NCBI GenBank assembly: GCA_030671005.1
Contig: DAOVAN010000033.1
Location: 1-12,817, forward strand
Reading direction: 5' to 3'
Origin: Caldifarciminota bacterium
Lineage (GTDB): Bacteria; Hydrothermota; Tepidihabitantia; SM23-42
Length of the DNA stretch: 12,817 bases
The notes below the pieces were generated by a model. That model saw only the letters and a list, made by a program, of their open reading frames with translations. It did no database searches and was not told where the DNA came from. Of this stretch, positions 12,565-12,817 are shown piece by piece. Positions within the stretch are counted from its first letter, which is position 1. Every line of letters begins with the position of its first letter. The position numbers and the translations under genes were made by a program.

Positions 12565-12817
12565 TTCTTCACCCCCTTCTTCGGTAACTCACCAAACACG
12601 CGTTCCTTGGTCAACTTGTCAATGAAAGGCGTGAAAACATTCATCAGGAGAATCGAATAGGACACACCTTCAGGGTATCCACCCCAGACTCGTATGATAA
12701 TCGTAATGACACCGCAGCCGATGCCGAATATCCATCTGCCTTTCCTGGTAACCGGTGATGTCACCCAATCGGTAGCCATGAAGAAAGCACCGAGGAAAAG
12801 ACCGCCCGCAAAAAGAT
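12561..12817 (-). CDS. rnfD: Rnf electron transport complex subunit D, 3' part
   Basis: The C-terminal 84 or so residues of RnfD, an integral membrane subunit that carries covalent FMN. The frame is open to the window edge, and the codons before the first internal ATG (12779) read LFAGGLFLGAFF. That leads into MATDWVTSPVT, the conserved RnfD C-terminal signature. Two hydrophobic segments follow (IFGIGCGVITIIIRV and GVSYSILLMNVF), then a short basic tail. The flavinylation site and most of the protein lie outside. The stop overlaps the rnfG start by 4 bp. Confidence 0.93.
   Translation of the reverse strand, partial: LFAGGLFLGAFFMATDWVTSPVTRKGRWIFGIGCGVITIIIRVWGGYPEGVSYSILLMNVFTPFIDKLTKERVFGELPKKGVKK

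Noticed and set aside
1..12817. tRNA, rRNA, CRISPR array, complete insertion sequence or prophage genes
   Set aside because: No regularly spaced direct repeats, transposase or integrase frames, or conserved RNA gene sequences were recognised on either strand.

Overview
The window reads as a piece of a free-living, probably anaerobic, diderm bacterial genome. The evidence is an Rnf ferredoxin:NAD+ oxidoreductase, lipoprotein signal peptides, type I glutamine synthetase and good Shine-Dalgarno and sigma70-type signals. The mix of RarA, a bacterial geranylgeranyl-reductase-type flavoprotein, FN3 and DUF4384/PEGA surface proteins and an LEA14-like lipoprotein reminds me of uncultured lineages near the FCB group (for example candidate division WOR-3). 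That placement is a guess from gene content. No rRNA, tRNA, CRISPR array or intact insertion sequence was seen.

Layout. 1-2172 (+): 3' part of rarA and a GGR-family flavoprotein. 2205-5111 (-): a four-gene cell-surface cassette. In transcription order it encodes an FN3 lipoprotein, a bipartite aromatic-rich/cationic secreted protein, a DUF4384+PEGA protein and a small charged secreted protein with its own strong promoter. 5112-5638: gene-free DNA crowded with dyad symmetries, including a predicted hairpin that masks the first ribosome binding site of the cassette. 5639-6079 (-): LEA14/WHy-type lipoprotein. 6242-9162 (+): a two-gene operon of 1-pyrroline-5-carboxylate dehydrogenase and glutamine synthetase, ended by a clear terminator. 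9346-10384 (-): an ArsR-like regulator and a nitroreductase, each preceded by a copy of the same palindromic operator. 10488-12817 (-): the distal rnf operon in the order D-G-E-A, every junction a 4-bp overlap.

How the genes work together. P5C dehydrogenase makes glutamate, which glutamine synthetase can amidate, so the operon links proline/arginine breakdown to nitrogen assimilation. Rnf couples reduced ferredoxin and NAD+ to an ion gradient. The ArsR/nitroreductase pair looks like a self-contained inducible unit. The surface cassette is the least understood part and the best candidate for undescribed biology.

Four promoters share TTGAC(A/T), a 16-bp spacer and TATA(A/T)T. In two of them the -10 box ends only 5-6 bp before the start codon, which predicts leaderless mRNAs. 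The RnfG protein carries two tandem FMN-binding modules, where the family usually has one.
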